Shown: piece after piece, positions 36,568 to 44,152 of the stretch
How positions within the stretch are numbered: the first letter of the stretch is position 1
Layout: each line of letters opens with the position of its first letter
Assembly: GCF_001724715.1 (NCBI RefSeq)
Contig: NZ_MEFG01000014.1
Location: 1 to 64,000 of the forward strand
Direction of reading: 5' to 3'
Length of the DNA: 64,000 nt
From: Sphingomonas sp. SCN 67-18
GTDB lineage: Bacteria > Pseudomonadota > Alphaproteobacteria > Sphingomonadales > Sphingomonadaceae
The notes under the pieces: generated by a model
What the model was told of the DNA's origin: nothing
Databases searched by the model: none
Seen by the model: only the letters and a program-made list of their open reading frames with translations
Made by a program: the position numbers and the translations under genes

Positions 36568-37059
36568 ATGACACCCCCAACAACCGACGTTTACGCGCGC
36601 GAAGTCGTAATGGCGCGCGTCGGCCATCTCATCCGGCGCAAGCAGCGCGAAGTCGAGCGCATCACCCGCATATTGCGCGGCCTGTTCGACCCCTCGCAGG
36701 TTCAGGCGCCCGAACCGGGACGGATCAAGCGGATCATCCTGATCGGTCCCTATGCAAGGCGATCCTGGTACGAAGACAGCCGGACGATCGAATTTTCCGA
36801 TTATGAATTCTGGGTCGTCGTCAATCATCCGCTTTTCACTGACGAGCGTTGTTGGCGGCGCACGCGGGCGACGATCGACCGCGAACTTGGCAATCGCTGT
36901 GCGGTCGATGTCGAGATTTATTCGAAGTCGGACATTCGTGCCGCGAAGGCCGAGCGCGACACCTTTATTCTCGATCGGATCGAGGGCGGGATCACCCTCT
37001 ATCGGGCGTCGCGCGATGCGCCGCTGCCGGTGAGTGAGCGCCGGGGAGAACGGCTATGA
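36568..37059 (+). CDS. Nucleotidyltransferase-like protein coupled to the sigma factor
   Basis: The 163-residue protein resembles an MNT-type nucleotidyltransferase fold in which GS-x9-DxD is altered. The first motif is GPYARRSW (60-67) and the second SDYEFWVVV (77-85), with Glu80 in the place of the second Asp. No HEPN domain is attached. Starts at 36568 and 36610 are both possible; neither has a strong ribosome site. The stop overlaps the ATG of the sigma factor gene (ATGA). It may be a regulatory or inactive partner of the preceding fusion protein (inference). Confidence 0.65.
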   Translation: MTPPTTDVYAREVVMARVGHLIRRKQREVERITRILRGLFDPSQVQAPEPGRIKRIILIGPYARRSWYEDSRTIEFSDYEFWVVVNHPLFTDERCWRRTRATIDRELGNRCAVDVEIYSKSDIRAAKAERDTFILDRIEGGITLYRASRDAPLPVSERRGERL

Positions 37060-37571
37060 CTGCCGCCCCCAGTTCGTTCGCGTCGTTCGACGCATTTTAC
37101 CGTTGCGAGAGTAGACAGCTGTTCCATTTTTTCAGGCGCCGCGTTGGACGCGAAGAAGCTTCCGACCTCACGCAGGAAGCGTTCACACGAATGTTACGGA
37201 CCGGAGCTTTTGAACGGGTCGAAAATCCTCGCGCCTATCTCTTTCGCGCTGCCCGCAATCTCGTGATCGAGCGCGCACGCCAAGGAAAACGTAAAGGAAC
37301 GGGACTGTTCCCTTTTGACGACGAACGTGATGCGCCCGCCCGCCCAGAACAGATGTTGGGCATGGAAGCATCGGATTTACGCCGTGGCTTACGACGCGCA
37401 ATTCTTGCGATGCCCCGGCGCACGAGGCGCATTTTCTTGATGCATCGGCTGCGCCGCCAGACCTACCGCGAAATCGCCGCAGAAATCGGCATCCGGGAAC
37501 AGGGGGTCGAATATCATATGATGCGCGCGCTCTCGCGATGTCGGAAGGCGGTGGCATTTCAGCGGTGGTGA
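37056..37571 (+). CDS. ECF sigma factor, FecI-like
   Basis: The 171-residue protein has sigma region 2 (FDAFYRCESRQLFHFFRRRV, EEASDLTQEAFTRML, ENPRAYLFRAARNLVIERAR) and region 4 (AILAMPRRTRRIFLMHRLRR, then TYREIAAEIGIREQGVEYHM). No FecR-type anti-sigma gene follows. Its start overlaps the preceding nucleotidyltransferase-like gene. In many bacteria FecI-type factors control TonB receptors; a receptor gene starts on the opposite strand further along (40841), but it is not adjacent. Its regulon within the island is unknown. Confidence 0.85.
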   Translation: MTAAPSSFASFDAFYRCESRQLFHFFRRRVGREEASDLTQEAFTRMLRTGAFERVENPRAYLFRAARNLVIERARQGKRKGTGLFPFDDERDAPARPEQMLGMEASDLRRGLRRAILAMPRRTRRIFLMHRLRRQTYREIAAEIGIREQGVEYHMMRALSRCRKAVAFQRW

Positions 37572-37690
37572 ACGGAGGGCGATGCTCATTTGAGGAGGCC
37601 GCTTCTGCCCGAAACCAGGCATTCATCCTAGCGTCAGAATGGATGAAAGAGGGTGATGTCTCCGACGATTGCCATGTCAGCGTTCGGCCA

Positions 37691-37924
37691 CTACGAGACT
37701 GGAAAATCAGGCCCTCGATCCTTGACGTCCTCGATTTTCTCCTGGACGTGACCATGCTTCTCAAGAATTTGGAGGATGTAGGGACTAGATATCGGCTCCA
37801 CAATCAAGCGATGACCATCCTTTCGGATTAGTACCTCCTCTCCCGGAAGCTCGAACTCCTTTGGGATTCGAACCGCTTGGGTACGGCCATTTCTGAACAG
37901 CCTGACGACCCGTTCCTCTGCCAT
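37691..37924 (-). CDS. VapB-type antitoxin without a VapC toxin
   Basis: The 77-residue protein has an AbrB/VapB swapped-hairpin domain (RVVRLFRNGRTQAVRIPKEF, then EVLIRKDGHRLIVEP) and a C-terminal acidic tail. No PIN-domain VapC follows downstream on the minus strand; the next open frame there is a shadow of the sigma gene. It may be an orphan antitoxin that neutralises a toxin elsewhere, or the remainder of a decayed pair. GGAG lies eight bases before the ATG. Confidence 0.8.
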   Translation of the reverse strand: MAEERVVRLFRNGRTQAVRIPKEFELPGEEVLIRKDGHRLIVEPISSPYILQILEKHGHVQEKIEDVKDRGPDFPVS

Positions 37925-38147
37925 CACGTTCTCCAGCCACTTTCTAGGATTGTGGCGGAATTATCACAGCAGTAAACTCTATGACAAGCAACCTTTTCGC
38001 CCGGTTTTGCGCGGCGCGAAAGGCCGGTCTGCCCGAACCATCGGAAGTATTGCTCCAAGCGTCGGGATCAATTTGGACCCAACACAAATGCCCGAGGGAG
38101 CCGAAGCATGCCAGCTCCCCCAACATCTTTGCGGATATCGGAAGGCG

Positions 38148-40841
38148 TCAGAATTTCAGTTCGGCGCCGATCGAGAAGCTGCGCCCAACCTTGTAGGTGT
38201 TGACATCGATCCGCGAGTCGCCGGCCTGTTGGAACTCCTGATAGCGAGTACCCGTCAGGTTACGCGCCTCGAACTTGAGTTCAATCTCGGTTCCGAGCAG
38301 CGTGATCCCCTGCCGCGCGACGAAGTCGAGCCGGATGCCCGGCTTCTCCTTGATATCGGGCTGCTGCGGAGTGCCCGACGGGCCGCGGTTCGTCACACGT
38401 TCGCTCGCATAAGTGAGGAGTAAGGTCTGCTGGGACAGCTTGTCCTGGTCCTCAATACCGATCTGGAGGTTGCCGACATGTTCTGACTGGCCCGTGAGGG
38501 GCGCGCCATCGCGAAAGAAATCTGCGGCGGGAAGTACGCCGCCGTTCGCAAAGACTATATTGTCGTCAGCGCCTACGTTGATCTTCGATTTGCTGTACGT
38601 GTAGTTCGCGACGAACACGAGGCGGCGCGATGCAAAGAAGGGAGATTCCGATACCCCGCTGAGAGGGACATATTTGAGCACCTCGACTTCGGCACCATAC
38701 AGCTGCGCTTCCGGCGCATTAGCAAAGCTTGTCTGCAGCTGGCCGGTCGAACGGAAGGCGAAGGCTTCGATCGGATTGTCGATTTTCTTGTAGAAGCCAG
38801 CAAGGGTAAAGCGTTCCCCTTTCCCGAAGAACCATTCGTAGCGGGCTTCCGCGTTGAACAGTTTGCTGTCGACGAGGAAGGGATTGCCGAAGAATTGGCG
38901 ATCGGACTCGGTATCCTGATAGATCTGGAACGCAAGTTCGCGGAATTGCGGGCGCGCGATCGTTTTCGAGGCGTTGAGCCGGAGCTGCATGTCCTCTGCG
39001 AAATTCCAGGTGACCGTTGCGGCCGGCAGCCAATAACTGTTGTTCAGCCGGGTCGAGGTGACGCCGCCGGTCCCGATACCGAATAGATCAACCGGAGTTA
39101 CATGCTGCTTGGCCGATTCATAGCGAACGCCCGCAATGAGAGTCACCCCGGGGCCGACTTCGGCTTCGACCTGACCATAGCCCGCGTGGATGTCCAAGCC
39201 GGCTTCATAGGCGGCCGCCCCCGCTTGACCCGAGGTTTCGGTGAGCTGGATATCATAGGTGTAGATGTTGAAGTCCGACAGGAGATAGTCGGGGCGTTGC
39301 TGAGTCACCGGGATCGGCAGCTCGTCAGCGGGCACGAAGCGAAACTCGCGCCGCGAGGCATCGCGCTTCGTGCTGGTGTAGGCATATCCTCCGTGGACCG
39401 TGATATTCATCGATGTCGGAAGCTTGTAACCGAGGTCGATGGCACCCGCATATACGTCCTCGTTGAGCTCGCTGAACACGATGCGGGCATTCTGTCCGGC
39501 AGCACGCAGGTTGTTGACATAGTCGCCGATGGAATCGTCGAACACATAGCTGAAACTGCGCTCATAGGGCGCGTCGCGCTTGGTATTCGCATAGGTTCCG
39601 CGGATGTCGACGCTGAGGTCATCGAACTTGAATTCGCCAACGAACTGGGTGTCGATAAGTTGCCGCTCGACCCAATTGGTGTCCTGTTTCATGACCCGCG
39701 TATTGTCACCGAGGCCTTCGGTATCGAAACCAGTCGACAAGCGCGACTGCTTGAGGGTGTCGTGGATATAGAGGTTCGTCCAGCGCAGCTTATGCTCGCC
39801 GAATTCAAAGCCGAGCCCGAGCAGCCCGTTGACGACGATGCGGTTGTCGGTGCGCACGGCACGGAAATTGACATTAGGGTCGAGGCGCCCTTCGGTGAAG
39901 CCGCCCGAGAGTTGCTGCACCGCGTCACGCGTCGACCAATTGTTGCTGAACCCTGCGGCGGCGATAAAGCCTAGGCGATTGCCGCCGATATCCCAGCGCG
40001 AGCCGGCACTGAGATCTGCGGAGAAATTCACCGGAATATTGTTGTTGCGCTGAAGAAGCGAGGTCGACGCATTCGACAGGCTCGCCGCGATGTCATGAAT
40101 GTCGCGCGCCGAGAAGTCGGCACCTTCGGTGATGAGCTTGCCGCTGTTCAGAGCAGCCTTGAGAGGGCCTCGGATTGAACGCGTGCCATCGTCATAACCA
40201 AGGAAGTCGAAGTCGCCGCCATAATAGGTATAGCCGAGCTGGCCGGTCGTCTCGCTGTCGCCGCTCATGCCGAAACCGAGTTTGAGAAAAGGTTCGTCGG
40301 GCAAGGCTTTCGTCGTGAGGTTGATCACGCCGCCGCCGAACTCGCCCGGATAATTTGCCGAATAGGTCTTCTGAACGAGTGCGCTGCCGACAATGCTGGT
40401 CGGAAAGAGATCGAGAGGGACGACTCGCTTCAACGGTTCGGGAGACGGAAGCGGCGATCCGTTCAGCAGGGCGAGTGAGTAACGGTCACCGAGACCGCGC
40501 ACATAGACATAGCCGTTGCCCACGACGGACAGGCCGGTCACGCGCTGCAGCGCGCCCGCAATGTCTCCATCGCCCGCGCGTTCGATTTCCTCGTTCGAGA
40601 GCACCGACACGACCTGCGGTGTCGCGCGAACGATATTGGGAATATAGCGGCCGGTGACGACGATTTCGCCGTCGAAAGAAGCACCGGGAACCGAAACCTC
40701 GACTTGTTCATCTTCCGCGGGGGGAGGTGTAGTCGCTGCCGGCGCGGGTTCGGTCTGCTCGCTCGTTTGCGCGATGGCGCTCGGCGCGATGAGCGCCGAA
40801 CTCAGAAGCAGGAGGCTGGAAAATGTGTGCGACGTCCTCAT
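38148..40841 (-). CDS. TonB-dependent receptor (island, possibly phosphate-linked)
   Basis: The 897-residue outer-membrane receptor has a signal peptide (MRTSHTFSSLLLLSSALIAP), a TonB-box region (GEIVVTGRYIP), a plug with VRGLGDRYSLALLNGSPLPS and GEFGGGVINLTTKALPDEPF, and a 22-strand barrel. The last strand ends in Phe (SIGAELKF). The ribosome site GGGGGGA precedes the ATG. The gene follows a lipoprotein gene, separated by a transcription terminator. Receptors of this type paired with a PT-repeat lipoprotein are, from memory, often found near phosphate genes; that role here is inference. Substrate is unknown. Confidence 0.9.
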   Translation of the reverse strand: MRTSHTFSSLLLLSSALIAPSAIAQTSEQTEPAPAATTPPPAEDEQVEVSVPGASFDGEIVVTGRYIPNIVRATPQVVSVLSNEEIERAGDGDIAGALQRVTGLSVVGNGYVYVRGLGDRYSLALLNGSPLPSPEPLKRVVPLDLFPTSIVGSALVQKTYSANYPGEFGGGVINLTTKALPDEPFLKLGFGMSGDSETTGQLGYTYYGGDFDFLGYDDGTRSIRGPLKAALNSGKLITEGADFSARDIHDIAASLSNASTSLLQRNNNIPVNFSADLSAGSRWDIGGNRLGFIAAAGFSNNWSTRDAVQQLSGGFTEGRLDPNVNFRAVRTDNRIVVNGLLGLGFEFGEHKLRWTNLYIHDTLKQSRLSTGFDTEGLGDNTRVMKQDTNWVERQLIDTQFVGEFKFDDLSVDIRGTYANTKRDAPYERSFSYVFDDSIGDYVNNLRAAGQNARIVFSELNEDVYAGAIDLGYKLPTSMNITVHGGYAYTSTKRDASRREFRFVPADELPIPVTQQRPDYLLSDFNIYTYDIQLTETSGQAGAAAYEAGLDIHAGYGQVEAEVGPGVTLIAGVRYESAKQHVTPVDLFGIGTGGVTSTRLNNSYWLPAATVTWNFAEDMQLRLNASKTIARPQFRELAFQIYQDTESDRQFFGNPFLVDSKLFNAEARYEWFFGKGERFTLAGFYKKIDNPIEAFAFRSTGQLQTSFANAPEAQLYGAEVEVLKYVPLSGVSESPFFASRRLVFVANYTYSKSKINVGADDNIVFANGGVLPAADFFRDGAPLTGQSEHVGNLQIGIEDQDKLSQQTLLLTYASERVTNRGPSGTPQQPDIKEKPGIRLDFVARQGITLLGTEIELKFEARNLTGTRYQEFQQAGDSRIDVNTYKVGRSFSIGAELKF

Positions 40842-40868
40842 GAGGAGTCCCCCCTTGTAGTAAATCGG

Positions 40869-40901
40869 AAAAAAGGGGGCGACGGCCCTTGCCGTCGCCC
40901 C
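40869..40901 (-). terminator. Intrinsic terminator between lipoprotein and TonB receptor genes
   Basis: On the minus strand GGGGCGACGGC (40901-40891) pairs perfectly with GCCGTCGCCCC (40886-40876) around a 4-nt loop and is followed by CTTTTTT. It lies in the 78-bp gap after the lipoprotein stop and before the receptor start. Because the receptor has no obvious promoter of its own in the remaining space, partial read-through probably sets a lower receptor level. Confidence 0.85.
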
Positions 40902-40919
40902 TTGTCAATTTGTTGGCGA

Positions 40920-42449
40920 TCAGGCGCTCGGCAGCGAGGTGCAAGCCGAGGCGCTGCCGAAGTCGGCGGTCGCGGAGTCACAGGTCCAGCCGCGGTACCA
41001 GGTGTCGTTCGCGTCGCGAACCGCGCCGATATAAGGCGTTGCCACGAAGAAACTGCTCAGCGTCGAGGCGTCGAACGCGGTCACGCCGCTTTCGTTGGCG
41101 CCGTTGACGAAAACATTGCTCAGCGTCGAGGTGAAGCTCGCATTGTTGTTCGTGCCGGCATTGAAAATCGCCTGGATTGCCGCTGCCGTCACGTTCCCGT
41201 CTTCCGCGAAGGCACCGGCGGTGCAGGCGAAGGCAACCGAGTTCAACACCGGCGGTCCGACGTCGTCGAGACCGGCGTTGGTCGCCTGCATTGTCGTCGC
41301 TCCATCAACGTCGAGACAGAAGCGGGGGCTCGTCACCACGCCATTGACCAGCGTATAGTCGGTGCCGCCGCGCAGCAAGATCGCGTTCGTCGAAGCGGCC
41401 AGCGTGCTGCGGTGCACGAAGGTGAAGTTCGCAAGGCGCGTGTTCTGGCGCGGCTGCGCATCTTCGTTGCCGTTCGAGTCGGCCTCGATCATCGCATCGC
41501 CCGAATTGCCGCCGGCGCGCTGCACCGCGATCACGAACTGGATGAAGCCCTTGTAGCCGAGATCGGTGTCAAGACCATCGTCGTCGGCGCCGGTGATGAC
41601 CAGATTCTTCATGTTCTGGCGCCCACCGAAGGATTCGAGGCCATCGTCCGAACTGTTGTGAATCTGGACATGGTCGATGACCGTTCCCGATCCGACGCCG
41701 CCCGTCGTAAGGCCCTGCAATTCGTTGCCGGGCGCGATTTCGAAACCCGAATAGCGGATTTGTACATAGCGGATCCGGCCGCTGCTGTCGCCCGCAGTAG
41801 CGCCCCCATACAGCGCATTGGTTGCACCTTCGATATTCTGCTGACAGTTAGCCGAACCGCCCACGGCGCCGCTGAGGCAGTCGCTGATGGGCGCGCGGCC
41901 GAGCAGGACGACGCCGCCCCACAGGCCTTGGCTGGTGTCGGTGGCGGTGCCCACGACGTTAGCGCGCGCGGTGAAGATAATCGGGTTCGTGGGTGTGCCT
42001 TCGGCGTTGAGCTTTGAACCACGGTTAACGACAAGGAAGTCATTGCCCGAGGAGGCAAAGATCACAACACCTGGGTCGATCGTGAGGGTCGCAGCCTGAC
42101 CGCCAGCTGCTGCACCATCGCCGCCGATGTCGGTGCCGACGTCGACGCGTCCGGCCAGCGAGTAGATCGTGCCGGGGAGATTTGCGATTTGGAAATTGGT
42201 GTTGAGCCGACCGCTGATTTCGCAGTTTCGACGGTTCGCTATTACGCCGCGATCGACAGTGCCTGTGGGGCAGCCCGCTGCTGGCGAAGTGGGCGTCGGT
42301 GTCGGCGTCGGGGTGGGAGTCGGCGTCGGCGTGGGGGTCGGAGCGGGAATGACTACAACGCCTTCGCCGGGCGAAGCCACATCGTCGGCGCCGCAAGCTG
42401 CCAGCGGCAGGGCTGCGGTTAGCATGAGAAATTTACGCAATCTGGTCAT
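40920..42449 (-). CDS. Surface lipoprotein with (Thr-Pro)n linker and possible beta-helix
   Basis: The 509-residue protein begins with a lipoprotein signal (MTRLRKFLMLTAALPLAAC, Cys19). A linker of alternating Thr-Pro (about 10 repeats) follows, then about 430 residues of Gly/Asn/Asp-rich repeats. These include IHNSSDDGLESFGGRQNMKN and LVITGADDDGLDTDLGYKGF, where DDG recurs at strand turns. The spacing suggests a right-handed parallel beta-helix (inference). Several Cys pairs occur near the C-terminus. It is upstream of the TonB receptor in one operon and could be the surface-exposed binding partner of that receptor, by analogy with other lipoprotein-receptor pairs. Confidence 0.78.
   Translation of the reverse strand: MTRLRKFLMLTAALPLAACGADDVASPGEGVVVIPAPTPTPTPTPTPTPTPTPTSPAAGCPTGTVDRGVIANRRNCEISGRLNTNFQIANLPGTIYSLAGRVDVGTDIGGDGAAAGGQAATLTIDPGVVIFASSGNDFLVVNRGSKLNAEGTPTNPIIFTARANVVGTATDTSQGLWGGVVLLGRAPISDCLSGAVGGSANCQQNIEGATNALYGGATAGDSSGRIRYVQIRYSGFEIAPGNELQGLTTGGVGSGTVIDHVQIHNSSDDGLESFGGRQNMKNLVITGADDDGLDTDLGYKGFIQFVIAVQRAGGNSGDAMIEADSNGNEDAQPRQNTRLANFTFVHRSTLAASTNAILLRGGTDYTLVNGVVTSPRFCLDVDGATTMQATNAGLDDVGPPVLNSVAFACTAGAFAEDGNVTAAAIQAIFNAGTNNNASFTSTLSNVFVNGANESGVTAFDASTLSSFFVATPYIGAVRDANDTWYRGWTCDSATADFGSASACTSLPSA
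42289..42350 (-). repeat. Hexanucleotide tandem repeat encoding the (Thr-Pro) linker
   Basis: About ten copies of a 6-bp unit close to GTCGGC (plus strand) are present with small changes (GTGGGG, GTCGGA). They encode the Thr-Pro linker. Such short tandem repeats can vary in number by slippage, altering linker length without a frameshift since the unit is two codons. Confidence 0.85.
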
Positions 42450-42542
42450 TTAGGCCCCCTTTTGGGTTTGCAGACAACACGACCGGTTGTCCCGGCGCGC
42501 TTTGGTTCGCTGCGGCCTGTATGATTCGATTATTATGCTAAA

Positions 42543-42560
42543 ATGACGAAATGATGAATC
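42543..42560 (-). promoter_or_regulatory. Candidate Pho box and -10 element before the lipoprotein operon
   Basis: On the minus strand GATTCATCATTTCGTCAT contains TCAT twice at 11-bp spacing. Compared with the CTGTCAT-n4-CTGTCAT Pho box it matches 4 of 7 bases in the first half and 5 of 7 in the second. TAATAAT follows about 7 bases downstream and could serve as -10. It lies about 94-111 bases before the lipoprotein start. With pstS and ars genes on the same island, PhoB control is plausible but the match is weak. Confidence 0.3.
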
Positions 42561-42580
42561 TGACTGTCATGTGATTGACT

Positions 42581-43294
42581 TCATACTGTAATGATTGGGC
42601 TGCGCCAGTCCGTGGAAATGCGCAGCATTCCATAGCCATGATGGCGCCAGTTGCCGACCCCGGAAAGCATTAAATCATTCAGCTTGCAAATATTTGATAT
42701 ATTCATCTCGCATCGCAATAATAATGATGGCGTCCATTCGTTGAATGTCTCGTGAATATTTTCACTAATATTTATCGGATCGTATCTCATTTCGACGAGC
42801 TCGATTGTAATTTCTTCCCCGCAGTCGTTAAATTCATTTGCAAGGAATTTCACGCATCGCTGAAGATAACTGTATTCGCTCTGCTTTATGGCTCCCGCCG
42901 GCATTGATCGGTCGGCTTTGAGTTCGGCGTCGGGACATATTCGGACAAGGAAGGCGACCAGTTCACCCGGCTTGAATTTGGGCGCCGGCGCACAATAGGC
43001 GCGCTTGAACTTTATGCTGTTTTCGACGTCCGCCACGCCGCGGCCGCGAGATGGGCGCCGGAGCGCGTCGAGGTCGAATGGCGAGTAGAAGGCTATGCTG
43101 ATACCAAAGCTGTGGTGTCGGATAATGGAAAACGCTTCGGGTGTCCGGTCGCCGAGCAATTCAATCAGGGCATGATGATACAACCTTCCAGGAAGCTGCC
43201 CCCCATTTCGGGGAGCAAACCCTCGATCATTCGCCCACAGGCTCAGCAGCCGCTCGTCGACCCGAAAGTTAAGAGAGAAGAGCGGCGGGGTCAT
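42581..43294 (-). CDS. Orphan Cas6e/CasE-like RAMP-fold protein
   Basis: The 237-residue product resembles type I-E Cas6e. Its N-terminal GRLYHHALIELLGDRTPEAF (37-56; Tyr39, His40/41) parallels the Tyr-x2-His helix and NRPDAARDF segment of E. coli CasE. Its C-terminus has NISNICKLNDLMLSGVGNWR then HHGYGML, parallel to the CasE TINDAPALIDLVQQGIG and glycine-rich loop. No other cas gene or repeat array is in the window. The 3' half is AT-richer than its neighbours, a sign of transfer. The start could be 43354, adding 20 residues; neither start has a clear ribosome site. The assignment rests on remembered sequence. Confidence 0.45.
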   Translation of the reverse strand: MTPPLFSLNFRVDERLLSLWANDRGFAPRNGGQLPGRLYHHALIELLGDRTPEAFSIIRHHSFGISIAFYSPFDLDALRRPSRGRGVADVENSIKFKRAYCAPAPKFKPGELVAFLVRICPDAELKADRSMPAGAIKQSEYSYLQRCVKFLANEFNDCGEEITIELVEMRYDPINISENIHETFNEWTPSLLLRCEMNISNICKLNDLMLSGVGNWRHHGYGMLRISTDWRSPIITV

Positions 43295-43512
43295 CGAGAA
43301 CCAATTGTTTCGTTCGTTCGTACCATGATTGCTTCTTTGTCTGCGAGGCCGCATTCGAACAAGTCTCGACTTGAAACTCGGAACTGGATGGACACTGTCC
43401 GACGAGGCTCGGTGGGCCGATCATTTCAACTATAGCGGCTATGTGCTTGCGGCTTAAAACTCAGGGTCACGCGCAGGACTGAGTCATCGACCCTTTCGCA
43501 CAACCGTATTGG

Positions 43513-43780
43513 TCAAGCGACCGCCGGGTCGTTCCTCAGTCGCTCGGCGACCACTCCCGCAATAGCCTTACGCGCCGGTCGCGGTGCGCTGGATCGCTGC
43601 TTCGATCTGGCGCCGCTTGTTGGCACGCCGTTGTTGCCGGGCCAGCGCCATCGCCTGCATTTGTATCGCATCGATGCGCGACAGGCGGCCGACGCTGTCT
43701 TGCTCGAACTTGATGGGTGAGGTCGCTTCGCGTCCGAGGGCGTCTTCTTCGTTGAGCGCCTGAATCCGCGCTTGCGGCAA
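43513..43780 (-). pseudogene. Remnant of a TraR/DksA-family regulator
   Basis: The minus strand encodes SPIKFEQDSVGRLSRIDAIQ, MQAMALARQQRRANKRRQIE and AAIQRTATGA in one frame. This matches the coiled-coil part of small TraR/DksA proteins that accompany universal stress genes. A TAA replaces the expected Tyr codon after TATGA-encoding Ala. The following GYC and VVAERLRNDPAVA lie in another frame, as expected after one base gain or loss, and the second zinc CxxC is missing. It is thus broken by a nonsense codon, a frameshift and truncation. Confidence 0.75.
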
Positions 43781-43816
43781 TATCGGGCAGTACCAGGTGA
43801 CAGCGGCACCGTGCCC

Positions 43817-44077
43817 TCAGCGGAACAGCAGCACAGGGATGATGGCGGAACGGATCATCTCCGTGGTGGCGCGGCCGACCAGCATGGCGCGCAGCGAACT
43901 ATGGCCATAGGCGCCCATGATGAGCAATTTTGCGCCGCGCGCTTCGATATCGAGCGCGATGACCTCCTCGGGCTTGCGTTCAATCTGGCTGACGCGTGCA
44001 TCCTTGTGCATCACGAGGGTCCGGTGGATGCACCGACGCCCTTTGCGGTGTTCGAGTGATTGAGCAACCATGATCAA
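43817..44077 (-). pseudogene. Remnant of a universal stress protein (UspA C-terminal part)
   Basis: The 86-codon frame ends with IEARGAKLLIMGAYGHSSLR and a RSAIIPVLLFR end, the ATP-binding loop and last strand of UspA-family proteins. A full domain needs about 140 residues. The first strand and its Asp are absent and the N-terminal 25 codons (RKGRRCIHRTLVMHKD) look altered. It lies next to the broken DksA-like gene, its usual companion, so the pair is probably a decaying stress module. Confidence 0.7.
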
Positions 44078-44152
44078 GTCCGAGTTAAGTCGACCGCCGA
44101 TGGCGCTCGGGCCCTGCGTATGATGCGCGCCCGAGCGCCCGGTGGCTCCGCT

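Noticed and set aside
37538-37831. 97-codon plus-strand frame after the sigma factor
   Set aside because: It overlaps the VapB antitoxin on the opposite strand and has no family signature.
37981-38196. 71-codon plus-strand frame overlapping the end of the island TonB receptor
   Set aside because: No ribosome site or family; the region is best seen as intergenic.
42581-43512. CRISPR array near the Cas6e-like gene
   Set aside because: I looked for regularly spaced direct repeats on both sides and saw none.
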